From Liquidambar formosana (Eukaryota; Streptophyta; Magnoliopsida; Saxifragales; Altingiaceae), in NCBI GenBank assembly GCA_039720395.1, contig CM077831.1:2894003-2958002 (forward strand): a DNA stretch of 64,000 bases. Reading direction: 5' to 3'. Positions within the stretch are counted from its first letter, which is position 1. Each line of letters starts with the position of its first letter. The position numbers were made by a program, and so were the translations under genes. Under the pieces are notes generated by a model. That model did no database searches and had not been told where the DNA came from. It worked only from the letters and a program-made list of their open reading frames with translations. Positions 1 to 12,868 of the stretch are shown here, one piece after another.

Positions 1-825
1 AAACATAATTTCCAATTTATGTTATCAAATACCCAAAGTTCTATTTCAAGATTTATTCCATAAATCATTTATATACATATTCTAGGCCCAATAATACCAA
101 ATACTATGATAATATATACCATATTATCATGTCAATAGTTTAAACCTATGTAAATTGCACCTACCTCCATGAAACATGTAGAAAAATGCGATCTTGATGT
201 TATAGGTGTGTAGATCCAAGCCTAGGATGCACATGTAAGCCCCTAATCCAAGCCCTAGCTCCCAAATGCCATGCTTGATGAAAATAATGGAGATTCCAAC
301 TCCAAAATGGGACCAAACCTCACAAATACCATGAATAAACACAAGATATGAGGACATGATGATTAAAACCCAAAAGAAATGCAAACCCTAACTTTATACA
401 TGAGAAATTACCTCTCAAATGCAAGATAAAGACTACCCATACTTCCAAAGTGTAGCCATGAGTGATTGAGGAGCAGATCTACTCCACAAAGATGCATGTA
501 AGGGCCGAAATGGGTGGAATACCCTCCATCTCTTGCCACCGTCCTCTCTCTCTCTCTCCTATTCTCCCCTCTTTCTTTCTCTCTCTCCCAAACACTCTAA
601 AGACCATAAAATGAGTGTATGGGTTGGGGTTTATATAGAAAAGGAAGGCAAAGGGGTCATTTTAACCATTTATTAAAACTGTCCACCGACACTTTCAGAT
701 GGCTGAAGAATATTTTCAGCTAGTTGAAAATGCCCAACACAAAATAATCCTCTCTGAAATTTTCAATCGGCTGACATGAACTTTCAGCCGGTTGAAAATT
801 GTCTTTCAGACGGCTGAAAAATGTT
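1..825 (-). mobile_element. Ty3-type LTR, TATA-side part (split by CACTA)
   Basis: Read on the minus strand, this joins the segment 28596-27964 across the CACTA insertion. Minus-strand TATA box TATATAA lies at 637-631, followed by a pyrimidine-rich leader (538-592), as expected for the U3/R part of an LTR. Five imperfect TTTCAG..CTGAAA palindromes lie at about 690-820. I see no primer-binding site, so the LTR probably continues left of the window. No coding region is supported; the short minus ORF at 127-384 has no recognisable domain. Assignment to Ty3 rests on the TGTAACACCC start at 28596 and is an inference. Confidence 0.5.
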
Positions 826-839
826 CACTACAGGAAAAA

Positions 840-1083
840 GCATCTATCGCAACGGTAAAAGTCGTTGCGATAACCTCAAAGTCGTTGCAATAAATACCTA
901 TTGCAACGACAACACTACCGTTGTGATCCGTTGCAAAAACCTCTGTGGTAATAGGTTATTGCAACAACAAATATCGTTGCAATACACCTCCATTTAATGC
1001 AACGATTTTATTGTTGCAATAAATTTTTGTTTCGTTGCGAAAAAGTATTGCAACGATATTATTGTGGCAATATACTTAAAAAT
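840..1083. repeat. CACTA left subterminal repeats (TTGCAACG type)
   Basis: Closely spaced copies of GTCGTTGCGATA, GTTGCAATA and related words in both orientations. In CACTA elements the short subterminal repeats are binding sites for the regulatory transposase protein; here that role is inferred from position only. Confidence 0.7.
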
Positions 1084-2200
1084 AACAATATTTTTAATTA
1101 AAAATATTATTTATCGCAACGACTTTGGCGTTGCAATAAGGTATTGCAACAATTCTTGCCGTGGCAATAACTTATTACTACACCCTTTCCCGTTGCAAAA
1201 AAGAATTATTTTAATTAAAAATATTATTTATCGCAACAACTTCGGCGTTGCAATACGTTATTGCAACAACACTTCCCGTGGCGATAACTTATTGCTGCAA
1301 CCTTTCCCATTGCAAGAAAGAATTATTTTAATTAAAAATATTATTTATCGCAACGACTTTGGCGTTGCAATAAGGTATTGCAACGATTTTTGTCGTAGCA
1401 ATAACTTATTGCTATGCTCGTTCCTGTTGCAAGAAAGAATTATTTTAAGTAACCATATTCTTTATCGCAACAACTTCGGCGTTGCAATAAGGTATTCCAA
1501 CAATTTTTGTCATAGCAATAACTTATTGCTATGTTCGTTCCTGTTGCAAGAAAGAATTATTTTAAGTAAACATATTCTTTATCGCAACGACTTCGGCGTT
1601 GCAAATCATTATTGCAACAATGCTCTCCGTGGTAATAACTTATTGCTACAACCTTTCCCGTTGCAAAAAAGAATTATTTTAATCAAAAATATTCTTTATC
1701 GCAACTACTTTGGCGTTGCAATACGTTATTGCAACAATGGTTCCCGTGGCAATAACTTATCGCTACAACCTTTTCCGTTGCAAAAAAGAATTATTTTAAT
1801 TAAAAATATTATTTATCGCAACGACTTTGCCGTTGCAATACGTTATTGCAATAATGCTTCCCGTGGCAATAACTTATCGCTACAACCTTTTCCGTTGCAA
1901 AAAAGAATTATTTTAATTAAAAATATTATTTATCGCAACGACTTTACCGTTGCAATAAGGTATTACTACAATCGTTCCCATGGCAATAACTTATTGCTAC
2001 GACCTTTTCCATTGCCAAAAAGAATTATTTTAATTAAAAATATTATTCATCGCAACGACTTTACCGTTGCAATAAGGTATTGCTACATCTCTCCCGTGGC
2101 AATAACTTATTGCTACGATCTTTCCGGTTGCAAGAAAGAATTATTTTAATTAAAAATTTTATTTATCGCAACGACTTTGCCGTTGCAATAACTTATATTT
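1084..2200 (+). repeat. Tandem array of 117-bp units, CACTA left end
   Basis: The word AAGAATTATTTTAA recurs at 1201, 1318, 1435, 1552, 1669, 1786, 1903 and 2020, exactly 117 bp apart, and then at 2136 (116 bp). Each unit contains a GCAACG...CGTTGC inverted pair and a GTGGCAATAACTTAT segment. Because 117 is a multiple of 3, one frame stays open for 361 codons (1064-2149); this is a by-product of the period, not evidence of a protein, and the single 1-bp loss near 2086 shifts the frame. The units fuse into the subterminal repeats of the CACTA. Confidence 0.85.
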
Positions 2201-2209
2201 CTTTTTTTT

Positions 2210-2264
<55 letters not shown>

Positions 2265-3160
2265 AAATAGAAATCTGTCGTTTCATGGTGACTTGTACCT
2301 GTACCCTATTTAAGGTAATGAAACCAGCCAAAATATGATATCTCAATCCCAAACTTATCCAAATTAATTCAAACCCAAACTTTAAACATTCATTTAACTA
2401 ATGAAGCCATCCAAAACATCACTATATTAAAAGCTTTAAGCACCAAGATTCAACCTTCCAAAATGTCATTACAAATTGAAAATAAATCAAACAAAAATAT
2501 TAAAGCATCCATATCACTATATTAAAAGCTTCAAGCTTCAAGCTTTAACCTTTTTCCAAAATGTCATTACAAATTAAAGCTTAAAGCTTCAACCTTCAAC
2601 CTTCTAAAATGTCATTACAAATTTTGAAGTAAATCAACAAAGATACTAAAAGCATCCAAAATGCAAAAATTCCACTCTCTTTTAATATCCTCATCTCTCT
2701 CTTTCTATGTGTGTGTGTGTGTGTGTGTGTATCATGTTGTGGACAATGGCTGTGTTTTATGCTTATTTATTTTTGCATCTAAAATAGTTCTATATACGTT
2801 AACCTCCTTAACATTTGTTACCTACTTTAGACAAAAACCAACATAATATGTATAAATATATTTATTTATGAATGTATCCTATCATATTGTATCCTACTAT
2901 TTCAAGAATTTCCATATTAGCGTATCCGTATCCATGCTCTATAAATTGAAAATTTCATCAATATACAATCAAATATTCCTACTCAAAATCTGTCATATTT
3001 CCTGCAACAATCGGATTAGAACCCTGATTGAGACTCTAAAACACCTTGACTAATTGGACCAACAAAAACGTTGTATGTATTCATTGTCAATAAATTAATA
3101 ACTGACATTTGATATAAACTGATAAAAAGCTCCCAAAACATTAAGATGGGTTACAAGAGT
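2201..3160. other. Non-coding CACTA interior with simple repeats
   Basis: Holds a (TA)n run at 2212-2247 followed by a T-run, three imperfect direct repeats of about 70-100 bp (2418-2645, sharing CCAAAATGTCATTACAAAT), and a (TG)n run at 2707-2730. No coding region is supported. Confidence 0.6.
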
Positions 3161-5722
3161 TCCATATTCTATGTACCCGTAGCTTTAACCAGTTTAGCAG
3201 TCCATGCTTCCGGGACTTCTCCTCCATAACTGTAGTATCATCTGTAGTTTCAACATTTCCTTCGCTAGAAACATACAAGTCAATGTTTTCATATCCAAGA
3301 TTAAGTCACGTCTTTTGTATGGGAGGTATGCAAGCTGCAACATTTAACATAAGCAACTGCAATCAGATCAAACAAAATAGACAAAAATGTTAAAAATAAA
3401 AAATAAAAAATGAATAGAAAGGCAGTCTTGAAAAATGCTAAATTATGAAATGTATTTACGGTAAACTATAGAGTTAATTACAGTTAACAGAGGAGATAAG
3501 GGGGGAAAAAAAGGGAAAATTCAATCATTACACCTCTTCTTCTCCAAAGGAATGTCTTCTTCTCAGACCAAGACGGTTTGGAAATCTTGATGATTGTGAC
3601 GTTTTTGTGGAGACCAAAATCAACTTTTTCAGCCTTTGTATTCTGCTCAATAAAGCAGCTTTAGCCTCTTCTTCTTGTTACAATCTCGATTGCAACTTGA
3701 CTTGACCATCTGCTAACTTTATACATCCACCAAAGAAATAGGAAATGTCAATATCCACACAATTGTATTTGCAGAGATATCAGATGTATGCAGTAATAAA
3801 CTAATAATCCAAGTAATATATTTTCTACTTAAAACTAAGGACAAATTGGCGGCACAAAAATGAGGCAACAATTAACCAAGTATCATTCAATGTTTAAGGT
3901 TAGAAATTGATATTTATGGAAAAAGAATAATAAGAAAGAAAGAATGAAAAAACACTAGCAAATTTCCACATAGGCAGCACTTACAACAGGATCAAACATT
4001 GAAGTACAGGAAAAACATAACAGCCTTATGAAAAACAACATGCTGATTCACTTCAAGTATACCTTTTGTTTTAGAAGCACAATATCATCTCCTCCACTAT
4101 CTTTCAGTTGAGGAACCCTGATGATACCCCTCTTCAATTGATCTAACTCTTCCTTTAAACAGCAAATCTCGTTTTGGTATTTCTTGATAAGTGATTTATC
4201 ATCAATTATCTGCAGGTTCCTTAAATTACTTCTCACAACTGTCAAAAAAAAAAAGTATTTCAAAGTTGCAGACATTTCAAAAGAACCTACCTTATTTTGT
4301 GCCGCTTGAATTTCAATGTGTTTTGCACGGTGGGCGAACTTTAACGTGTTATGCATCTCTTCCGAATTGCTTGATGAAGGAGTAACGTGCAAATGAGCTG
4401 TCATATTAAACAATAAAAATAAATAAATACACTATAAAACTGTTGTTCACCAGCAGAATTTGTTTAAAAGAATATGCTGCCACACAACATATAAAAATAA
4501 CTCTATTATTCACCCAGATGCATTGCATGCTTGTTTCACCAAAAAATTTATGGGAAGGCTTACAGATACACATCCATGTCCACTTAATGAAGACTGAAGT
4601 AGCCTGGTCAATTTGGAGTCCCTGTATGGTATATGAGTAGCCCTCCGATCAGTTAATTTCGATATAACCTGTGACAGTCACAAATTTATCAAATTTCTGG
4701 ATAAATATACTCACTCTGCACAATTCTTTTATGAATAAAAAATTTTATAACCAAAAAAAGAATTGCTCAAAATCCTTGTACGGGGGTAGTATACATGCAA
4801 GAGAACAACTCAATCCAAAGTACTGAAAGGACCATCAGATACAACATTGTACTGCCTATTGATAGGAATTTAATAACATAGTACAATTCAAAATATCACC
4901 AACTATTTAACAACACAAGACATCATTACAGCAAAAAGGAGTAATAGACAAGATCAAGTAAACGATAAAGAAAAATGTTAGGTAAAATATTGAGATATAC
5001 CTAGAATTAAAACAAAAGCAAGTGCGTGAGAGAAAGAAAGGTGGGGAGATGGGATTGATTTCCATTCAGTCAATATTAGATAGCTAAATATAATTATTTT
5101 GTGGTTTTGGGAGTCCCTAATAATAATTTTAGGGACCTTGTATAGTGCAATGATAATGAAATCTGAAGGGGAGAAAAGCAACTCACGGGAGCTAATGTTA
5201 AGTAATGTTTAGTGATTCTAATTTTTTTAGTACCAAATCTGTTGACATGTTCTTCACAGTTCTTTCAGAGTAAGACCAAAACAACTTTAAACAAAGACGT
5301 AATGGTAGCCAAAAGCCAAAGTGGGATATAATTTTCCATAATATTTTATTTTTGAAGGAGAAAAATTGCACAAGTTAAAAAGAGGAGGAAAAAGAAGAAG
5401 GGGAAACTCAACAATGCTTCACTTCAAATTTTATTTTATTTTTTTACAAGTTTCCTCAATATTTACAAGGTATCCAAAAAGTTGGGCCATTGCTATACTA
5501 TAATGCAACATTTCAAGGTATTGGTTAAAATATTTTATTTTTGACAAGTAAGAATTTAAAACTCAACTCAAAAAAGCCTTAACCCCAAGGACATAATTAA
5601 GAATTTCATTGTTGATAAAAAGAAAAAATAATTAAGAACTTCATTAAAGAGAAAAGACCTTGGTTAAAATTTTTAAACGAATCCTTCTCTTTAAATTTTA
5701 TAAAGCATTAATAAATAAAGAA

Positions 5723-5933
5723 CTTCCTCTGTCCCAATTTGTTTTTCCAATATTACCCTCCTTTAATAGAATGTTAGTTGATGTGACATTTGGTGTAGTA
5801 ATTGTAATTCTAATGTAGTAAAGGGCATTTGGGAAAGTAAAATAATTATTTGCTTTGACTTTTGACAATGGACAAACATTTTGGAACATCCCAAAATGGA
5901 AAATGTAGACAAAAAAATTGGGACAGAGGGAAG
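5723..5933. mobile_element. Stowaway-like MITE
   Basis: The left end CTTCCTCTGTCCCAATTTG and the right end CAAAAAAATTGGGACAGAGGGAAG are near-inverted and match the Stowaway CTCCCTCCGTCCC terminus. About 210 bp, in the large intron of the captured kinesin between blocks 7378 and 4668. The expected TA target duplication is not clear. Confidence 0.75.
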
Positions 5934-6423
5934 GGAGCATCATATACATAATACCCATTCTCTAATTTTTTCACTATCCCTATATTTGCCATAGAAACTC
6001 AACATTTGTTGTGCAATGGGGTCTCAAGTGAGCAGGGTGTTAAAATGATATACATAATTCCCATTCTCTAACAGTTTAAGCTTTTGGGGTGAAATGGTAG
6101 TTTAATGGAAATATTGGGAATTGTAAAACTTTAGGAGTATGCCAAAATATGGTTCAGCATTAATATAATATTAATATAACACTTAAATGTGTTTCAGCAG
6201 GATCTTGTTGCATAGGAGATATATTATATACTAGCTGTGAATGAAGACACACTAACTTTGAATGAAGAAAAAATTCTAATGGCGAAAGACATTGAGTTTT
6301 CGAGGCTGCATGTTCAAAGCTTGAAGCCAACTTGAGAGAAAAGTAGTGTATTTGTATAAATAAATAAAAAAAAAATTCTATAAAACAGCATAAACTTGGG
6401 CTCCACAAATAGATGAATAAAGC

Positions 6424-6627
6424 TGCTTATTTTTTGATAACGAGGAAGCCCTTCGGGAAAATCCTGGGCCCATATAAGACCCAACAACTCATATGGACCA
6501 GTTAAGTCTTAGGCCTATGAGAACCATGAAACCTTATGTGGGTGACCCCAAGGAGTTTAGCAAGAGTTGAAATCAGGACCTCCGCTTCTTGAGACAGGGT
6601 CCCTTGCCAACTAAGCTACCTCTTAAA
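6424..6627 (-). mobile_element. tRNA-derived SINE
   Basis: On the minus strand it starts AAGAGGTAGCTTAGTTGG (A-box-like), has a B-box-like GGTCCTGATTTCAACTC, and ends with CCTCGTTATCAAAAAATA. This layout is that of plant tRNA-derived SINEs. It lies in a kinesin intron, so it was either captured with it or inserted later. A clean TSD was not found. Confidence 0.65.
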
Positions 6628-9600
6628 GAAGTCCAAGTCAGACACTCAACTCAAATACCCTAGACACCTGATAATGTAAAGACCATTATTGCACTCCACT
6701 AGGGCTTCACAAAGTTAGTAAACAAAAAAACTAAAATTTGTACATCTTAAAGAATCACAGTCCCATTGAGTTTCAAATAAAAATAAGAATAATAAAAAAA
6801 ATCTATAGGCTTAATTACTCTTTCAACTTGATGAGATTATCATATTAGCAAAGATGCTAAAATTTAAAATTCATGATTAACTAAGAAGCTGCTGTAAGAC
6901 TAACTACTAATTTGCAAGACAATTAAGAGCTATTCATAGGCTTCCAAATTTCAATAGACGAGATCCACTGATAGGAAAAGACATCTAAGAATATATAGAA
7001 CGGCAACCAACTAAAGAACAGTGTTCTCACACTTAAAATACACATTGCAGCAACAAATATATATACATGCACACACACACACATATATATATATATGGAG
7101 AGAAAGAGAGAATTGTAACAAAATTGTCCATTTAGTCTAAGAATCCTTACACTAATAACCTGGTCTGAAATGAAAAATAAGACAAAAGAACACAATGAAC
7201 TGTTTTTTCTTTAATCTCACAGAAATTGCTATAAGTAACAGGGAAAATTTTCAGACAGTAAATATATAGATGATAAGTAACTATTAATTTGATCATCAAA
7301 AGAGAAATTACTTATGGCAAACCATTACACTCCAACAACCAAAGACACTTAAATAATAACAATGTTTAAGGCCTCACGGTTCCAAGAGTAAGCAGACTTT
7401 TATTTATATAGGATCCTTCCTTTCATCGCACACCAGTCGTTTCCGCCTTAGAACTCTCAGAACCTGCCAGATCGATGAGGTTCTGCAAGTATAAGTAAAA
7501 TACACAAAAGTTATAACAAATAGACTAAGCATGGTTTAATAAGGCAACTAGCATAATTATTCATAGCAAAGGAAATAGAGAACATAAAGAGGTTAAAAGT
7601 TAAATAAAAAAGAGGAGTCAATTAAAAGCCTGAAGAGACAGCCAACAATAAATTGGGACCAGTCCCATTATATAGGCCTCAGAAGTTACCAGTTGTGACA
7701 AGTTAACAGCCTCTCCTTCGCTATTTTCACCACATGGGCTACTTTCTATAGTTTGTTAACAAGGTAGTGGAAGTAAATTATGTTACGATTGAAGACTTGG
7801 AAATAAACCAAGAACTGGAAATATAAAAAAAGTAAATGATTGTTGACAGATGTACTACATTATCATAAATCAGAATCCCATAGAAAAATAAATGACTTTG
7901 TTCGCATGTAATGGCTATACAGTATACACATGATTTTAAGAAGTTTAAACTTTTTTTTGAATGAAAAGAGAATGAGCACTTAATAACATTTAAAAGTGGA
8001 TCAAATAATACTCTAAAGACTTTTTTCTCGGTACAGGGGTAGAATGAGCAACACGTAAAGCTTGTAAAGTTAAATCAAGAGAGCCTGATGGCCCTGATCA
8101 AACAAAATAGGCTAGTGCTAATCTATGTATGTTTCAGTAAAGGCCTATATGATTGAATTTGATAGAAACCTCATCAAAAAATAAATTCATAGAAGACAAA
8201 AATGTCACTTGGCAAGATGTGGCTGACCATATTTATATAAATAAATAAATAAAAAGGTCCATGACACATTGGAGAAAATGAAGTGTCATATAAAGAAATT
8301 GAATGATGGAATAATGAATCTCCGATCGGAGCAATCATATTTACATCCCTGCGGAAATCACTATAAAGAAAGCATTCAACTCCAGCTGATGTCACAGCCA
8401 TTAGGGAAACCAATGGAGGGGTCCTCAATGGATTACCACAAATTATAGTTAACCCTTGGCGACAAACCGCTCCCGTTTAATTGGATAGCTGACCATATTT
8501 TTGGCATGTCATGTACCGTAATTGTGGACCACTTCTTCAGTGGATAAAGTTCTATATTTAAGGAGGTATTGTTTAAAAATAAATAAAATTTCTTAGGTTT
8601 CCTTTTCTTTTTGCATTTTTCTTCAAACAGGACACATAAGCACAATACTCATGGTTACAATTTGTATATCTCTCATTTCCTTGCATCTATTATAAATTAC
8701 ATAAGCACAAGTCAAGTTCTAAAAATTACATGGATTCACATATATTTACTGGTTTTGAGCTTTCAACGCTAATTTGCTTGGATTATTCAACAGAAAAAAT
8801 GAGGAGAAAAGAGAGATGTAAAAGAAAATAAGAAAATAAATAATAATAAGATGCACAAAAAGAAAGAAGGTAATGATTATGGGAAGAAAAATAGGAGAGA
8901 GCTAGATTTGAAGGTGATAGAAAACTCTAATAGATTAATATTTATTTATGCACGCTCCTAACAAATCTATATTATTAAATATAACCACTCGCTCAGAATT
9001 TACAGCCCTTACAACTATAAGTAACCAGATGATTACAGAAATTTAATTAATTTGCTTTAATCAATCATAAAAAAGAAAGCATGGTGGATGAGATGCCTGA
9101 GTACTCCTTGTAGCATTTTCTTAACTGGCTAAATCTTCTACGCTGGTCCAATTAGAGGCTCAAAATAAAATATGAGATTAGGGTTAATATCAGCCCTAAA
9201 ATTTTGTTCCACCCTCTAATTTATATAGGTGCCTACTACTTTCAGTGAATTTCCGTAGCAGTAGCAAGCTCACAGTGGGAAAAGGAGAAGGAAACAACCT
9301 GGCAACTCAACCAGACACCCATGCCTTTCAATCAGGAGTTGATACACTTTGAAAGTTCAGCACTTCAGCCGAACCAAATACGATACACTTTGAAAGTTCA
9401 GCACTTCAGCCAAACCAAATACCAAGTGGCTGAAATATCTGTGTCTTTGTGTGTGCACGCATGCTTTTGTGTTAATGTTGGTGCATCTTTTGAATGTGTC
9501 TATTGAAGACTTTACACACATGCAATATATCTAACTTGAAGACGTCATCTAACTTAAAATGAATGAATGCAAGTCAAAATGATATCAATGACAAAAGCAA

Positions 9601-10117
9601 ATGAAATGCAACAATCAATTAGAGTTATGTAGTGCTTCCATTATAACAACGTAAAAATACCAGTGTAAATATCATATGGCTCCTGCTGCTGAGTAGATTG
9701 AAGTTTGTGGACCCAACATGTCTGTGCTCTGTTTCAACAAGTAAAATCTTATCATAAAAGCATGAAAATAATTTCCAGGAATAATAACAAAAAGTGGGCA
9801 TTAAGTAAGATGACACCAATGATCACAGAAAACCCAAGTTAGAAGATTATAGTCTCTCAACCACTCTAATAAAAAAAGAATGACAGCAGATTTGTACCTT
9901 CTCCAGCTGCTATGAGGGAAAGGGCATGAGCAGGGGATAATACAACTCCTTCCTTTATACCTTCAACAAAGGTTCCCTACAACAATCAATCAGACCATAA
10001 ATAACACAGCTATCACAACATATTGGAATATGAAGTTCACACAATTTAACCAAACATATCAGCGAAGGAAAAATCAAAATTCCATAATAGAGATTGCATC
10101 ACATCATATGCCTCTGG

Positions 10118-11773
10118 TGTTGGGAATCATACAAGAGGGAAAAATAGAAGTGCGGAATATAAAAATTTTCCCTTTGATTCCACAGCCCATGAATCTAACT
10201 ATGCATATACAAAATCAAACCCTAGCTATGAAGAGGGTTAGAACACTTACAGAATTTTTGTCTTCTCCTTTTTGCTCCAAGCTTTGATTCCGGACAGCGG
10301 TGAATGAGCAGCCCAAGTGTGCTGCCTCCAACGGTATCCACACCTAGCTAGAGCTTCAAGTCTTTTCCTTCTTTTCCCTTGTTGTTGCTAGTGTAGGAGA
10401 AGAGAGGAGAGAGAGAGAGGGGGCTGGAAAATTTCGACCAGCACCTTGGGGTTTCTTCTTGTGATGATGTCATCACTTCAAAGTGTGACTTATATAGTCC
10501 ACACTCAAGGGGGCCGGCCCTAGGGGGAAACCCTATTAGGGTGTTATGCAATTTCTCTAAATTGCACAATAACCCCTATAAATTATATCAAATATAAATA
10601 GGCCTCAAAGAACTATTCTTTATGCACTCATACCCTTTCTCTCATAGACTTTAAAGCTCATCTTGCATGATCAGTGTGTGACCCATTGGGTTCACATCAT
10701 CAAGTAGTAGGAATAGCACGAGGTGTGCACAATGGAACTCTTTCCATTTAAGGTCTAATTGGAACTCCTTCCAATTCCCTAATTGATTATAACTCACTTA
10801 TATCAATTAGGGCTTCTACTAACCATGAATAACACCTAGCATATGGTTCATGGTGTCGTCCTTAATGAAGTGAATATGTATCTATCAAAGAACCCTTCTG
10901 TTATAGTTTATAGGTTACAATTGCATCCTTCCATTTACACAATGTCTCCAATTGAACTAATAGGACATGGAAGTCTGTCAAGTCCCTAGTTCAATTACTT
11001 TATACTCATTCATAAATATCAACTCAATGATGAACTTATGGAAACTCCTTTCCATATTCACACTGCCATGGCCATGGACTGAATGAGTTATATTATGAAT
11101 GATATATGAGACATTCTCTCTCTTTTTCCTGAGAGTAATGGATTCCTTGTCGATCACTCATATGCCTTCATACATATAGCAATAGGGCCAATGAACACCT
11201 TTACAGACCCATGAATAGAATCTGCACTTAGTGTTATCAAACTTCTAAAGCTACATGCATAAGGTAACTATGGTATCTCAGGTCTAAGGATTACTTGTAC
11301 CACTATAACATTGAGAAACTGATTGACAGGCAGGTTAAAACTCCATTCAGTTTATCTCAAATCTTTGGTCACATTCAGTGTACCTATTCTATTAACAGGC
11401 ACCCACCTGTTGGTTGTAGTGTCTCCACACAAATAGCTTGAGACCAGCTATCCTCCTATAGAGTCAACCTAACAAGTGCTAGTCCTATGGTTCATTACTG
11501 TCCATCATAGTGAACCTTCAACTAGGAATGATTTAGGAGTTTAGTACAGAGATATATTTACAGTCTCATAATTACAACTCTTTGTAATTCAATATTCTCA
11601 ACTCTAACTCCTTGGACATATTATGTAAATATAAATGATGCATACAAACATAATAGAATAAGCCCTTTTATTAAATCAATAATAAATGTGACATACATAA
11701 ATGAAATCAAATGATTGTTCCTTTATCCCTAAACAATCATCTCTATGATTGGCTCTAGGGCATAACTCTAACA
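10118..11773 (-). mobile_element. Solo LTR, Copia (Angela-like), copy 1
   Basis: TG...CA termini (TGTTGGGAATCATACAAG on the left, CATAACTCTAACA on the right) flanked by a perfect 5-bp TSD TCTGG (10113-10117 and 11774-11778), with no internal region. On the minus strand it begins TGTTAGAGTTATGCCCTAGAG, close to the start of Angela-type Copia LTRs as I know them, and has a TATA box (ACTATATAA) near 10500. A near-identical copy sits at 46827-48472. Recombination between two LTRs is the usual route to a solo LTR. Confidence 0.9.
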
Positions 11774-12868
11774 TCTGGATACCTCTGTTCATTTTCCTAA
11801 CCCAGTTTTACTCTTCAAATATCATCTAATTTGAAAACCTATGGAAAGATGGTTCAATTAGCACTAAGAAATCATTCCTGATTTCAGGATGAAAAATTTT
11901 CAGTACCTATAAAAGAAGGACAGGCTCAGCCAAATTCTAATTGTTTTGCACTCTAGTGTTTGAAATCCTGTTGACACATCAACAATTCACGGTTTCTCAT
12001 CATTTCCTTACCATGTTTATTTCAATCCCAAAAAAACATCCAAATACTATAATTAAATTTCCTTAGCATGTTTATTTCAATCCCAAAAATTGGCAACAAA
12101 GTTTAAATTTTATATATTTTCCAATGTTTTCTCAACAATGAAACAGGATATAACAGAAAAGAATTGGGAATAAATTTTTTATTTCATTTCTTTTCTCACG
12201 TTTTCTTGGCAACTAGATGTAGCCTAAAAAGGAAATTTAGAGAACAAAACAACAAATATAAAAAATTAAAAAACCCAACCCATCAGTACCCAAAACCAAA
12301 AACAAAACCCCCAGTATCAAAACATAGAATTTTTCTTCAATAACAACAATGACTCAATAAACCTAAACGTGAAAAATGCATAACACATAAACCCCACCAG
12401 AAATTGAGAAATATCCATTTAGAAACGTGGAGGGTACGCGTAGCAAAGGAGGTTGAAACCCTAGCGTCGGGATAATCCGCCGGACGAGGGTGAGTTTCTC
12501 TCGAAACTGTAGCAGCGGCCGGAGGGTGCGTGACTTGGTGAGTTTCGCTCTAGGCTCTTGCTCGTCTGACAAGCTGGAGGGAGTGAGAGAATGGAGGCAG
12601 GCGAGGAGATCAAGTCACAAAAAGAGGGAGCTAGAGGGTTTGGGTGTTTATATTCATATCCCCTGAATCGGACCTGGCTTCGGTGTGAGATTGAGAAAGA
12701 GAGAGAGAGAGAGAGCAAGACCTGATTTAGGGCTTGGTGTGAGAGTGAGAGAGAGAGAGTGAGAGCGTGTGTGTTTTTTGTTTTGTTTTTTTTGCCTGTT
12801 TTGATTGTTTGGTGCTTGCTAACGTGGGAGCGTTTGGCGCTAAGGGGAAAAAGAGCACATCCCCTCAC
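11774..12868. other. CACTA interior between solo LTR and MULE
   Basis: From 11779 to about 12360 I see AT-rich, intron-like sequence and no gene. From 12400 to 12868 it becomes GC-richer with a GA-repeat (12690-12760), and looks like a gene 5' region, but no protein is recognisable on either strand. Part of it (12724-12868) is duplicated at 15146-15310. Confidence 0.5.
12724..12868 (+). repeat. Direct repeat copy 1 (pairs with 15146-15310)
   Basis: Both copies run from GATTTAGGGCTTGG through a GAGAGTGAGA tract, a T-rich tract, TTTGGTGCTT, a GGCGCTAAG word and end in CCTCAC. The MULE is inserted at the end of this copy, and the hAT element just after the end of the other. Part of the same sequence recurs at 13854-13955. 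Confidence 0.7.

Larger units (their letters stand above)
3170..9976 (-). pseudogene. Captured KIN-7-type kinesin motor gene fragment (decayed, introns kept)
   Basis: Nine exon-like blocks occur in gene order on the minus strand: 9976-9898, 9728-9661, about 7752-7690, 7482-7378, 4668-4564, 4397-4291, 4209-4063, 3716-3534 and 3334-about 3170, most with GT/AG borders. They match the second half of a plant KIN-7 motor: switch I (SSRSH, 9728-9661), switch II (DLAGSE, 7482-7378), [11 protein letters not shown] (4668-4564), HNTLKFAHRAKHIEIQAAQNK-like helix (4397-4291), then the neck coiled coil and a HSFGEEE segment. The N-terminal P-loop exons are absent. Damage includes a stop in block 7482-7378 (VR*KEGS), a 1-base loss after LICT in 4397-4291, a stop in 3716-3534 (SRL*QEE), a frameshift in the last block and a lost acceptor near 7752. 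The introns hold a SINE and a Stowaway MITE. Capture as genomic DNA, not cDNA, is therefore clear. It is not expected to make a motor protein. Confidence 0.88.

Noticed and set aside
1064..2149. 361-codon plus-strand ORF with repeated LLLQPFPLQKRII units
   Set aside because: It is an effect of 117-bp tandem repeats (39 codons each) in a CACTA subterminal region; there is no domain, and the frame breaks with a 1-bp change.
8174..8645. Minus-strand ORFs within the kinesin region
   Set aside because: They do not match kinesin or another family and lie in an intron between blocks 9661 and 7752.
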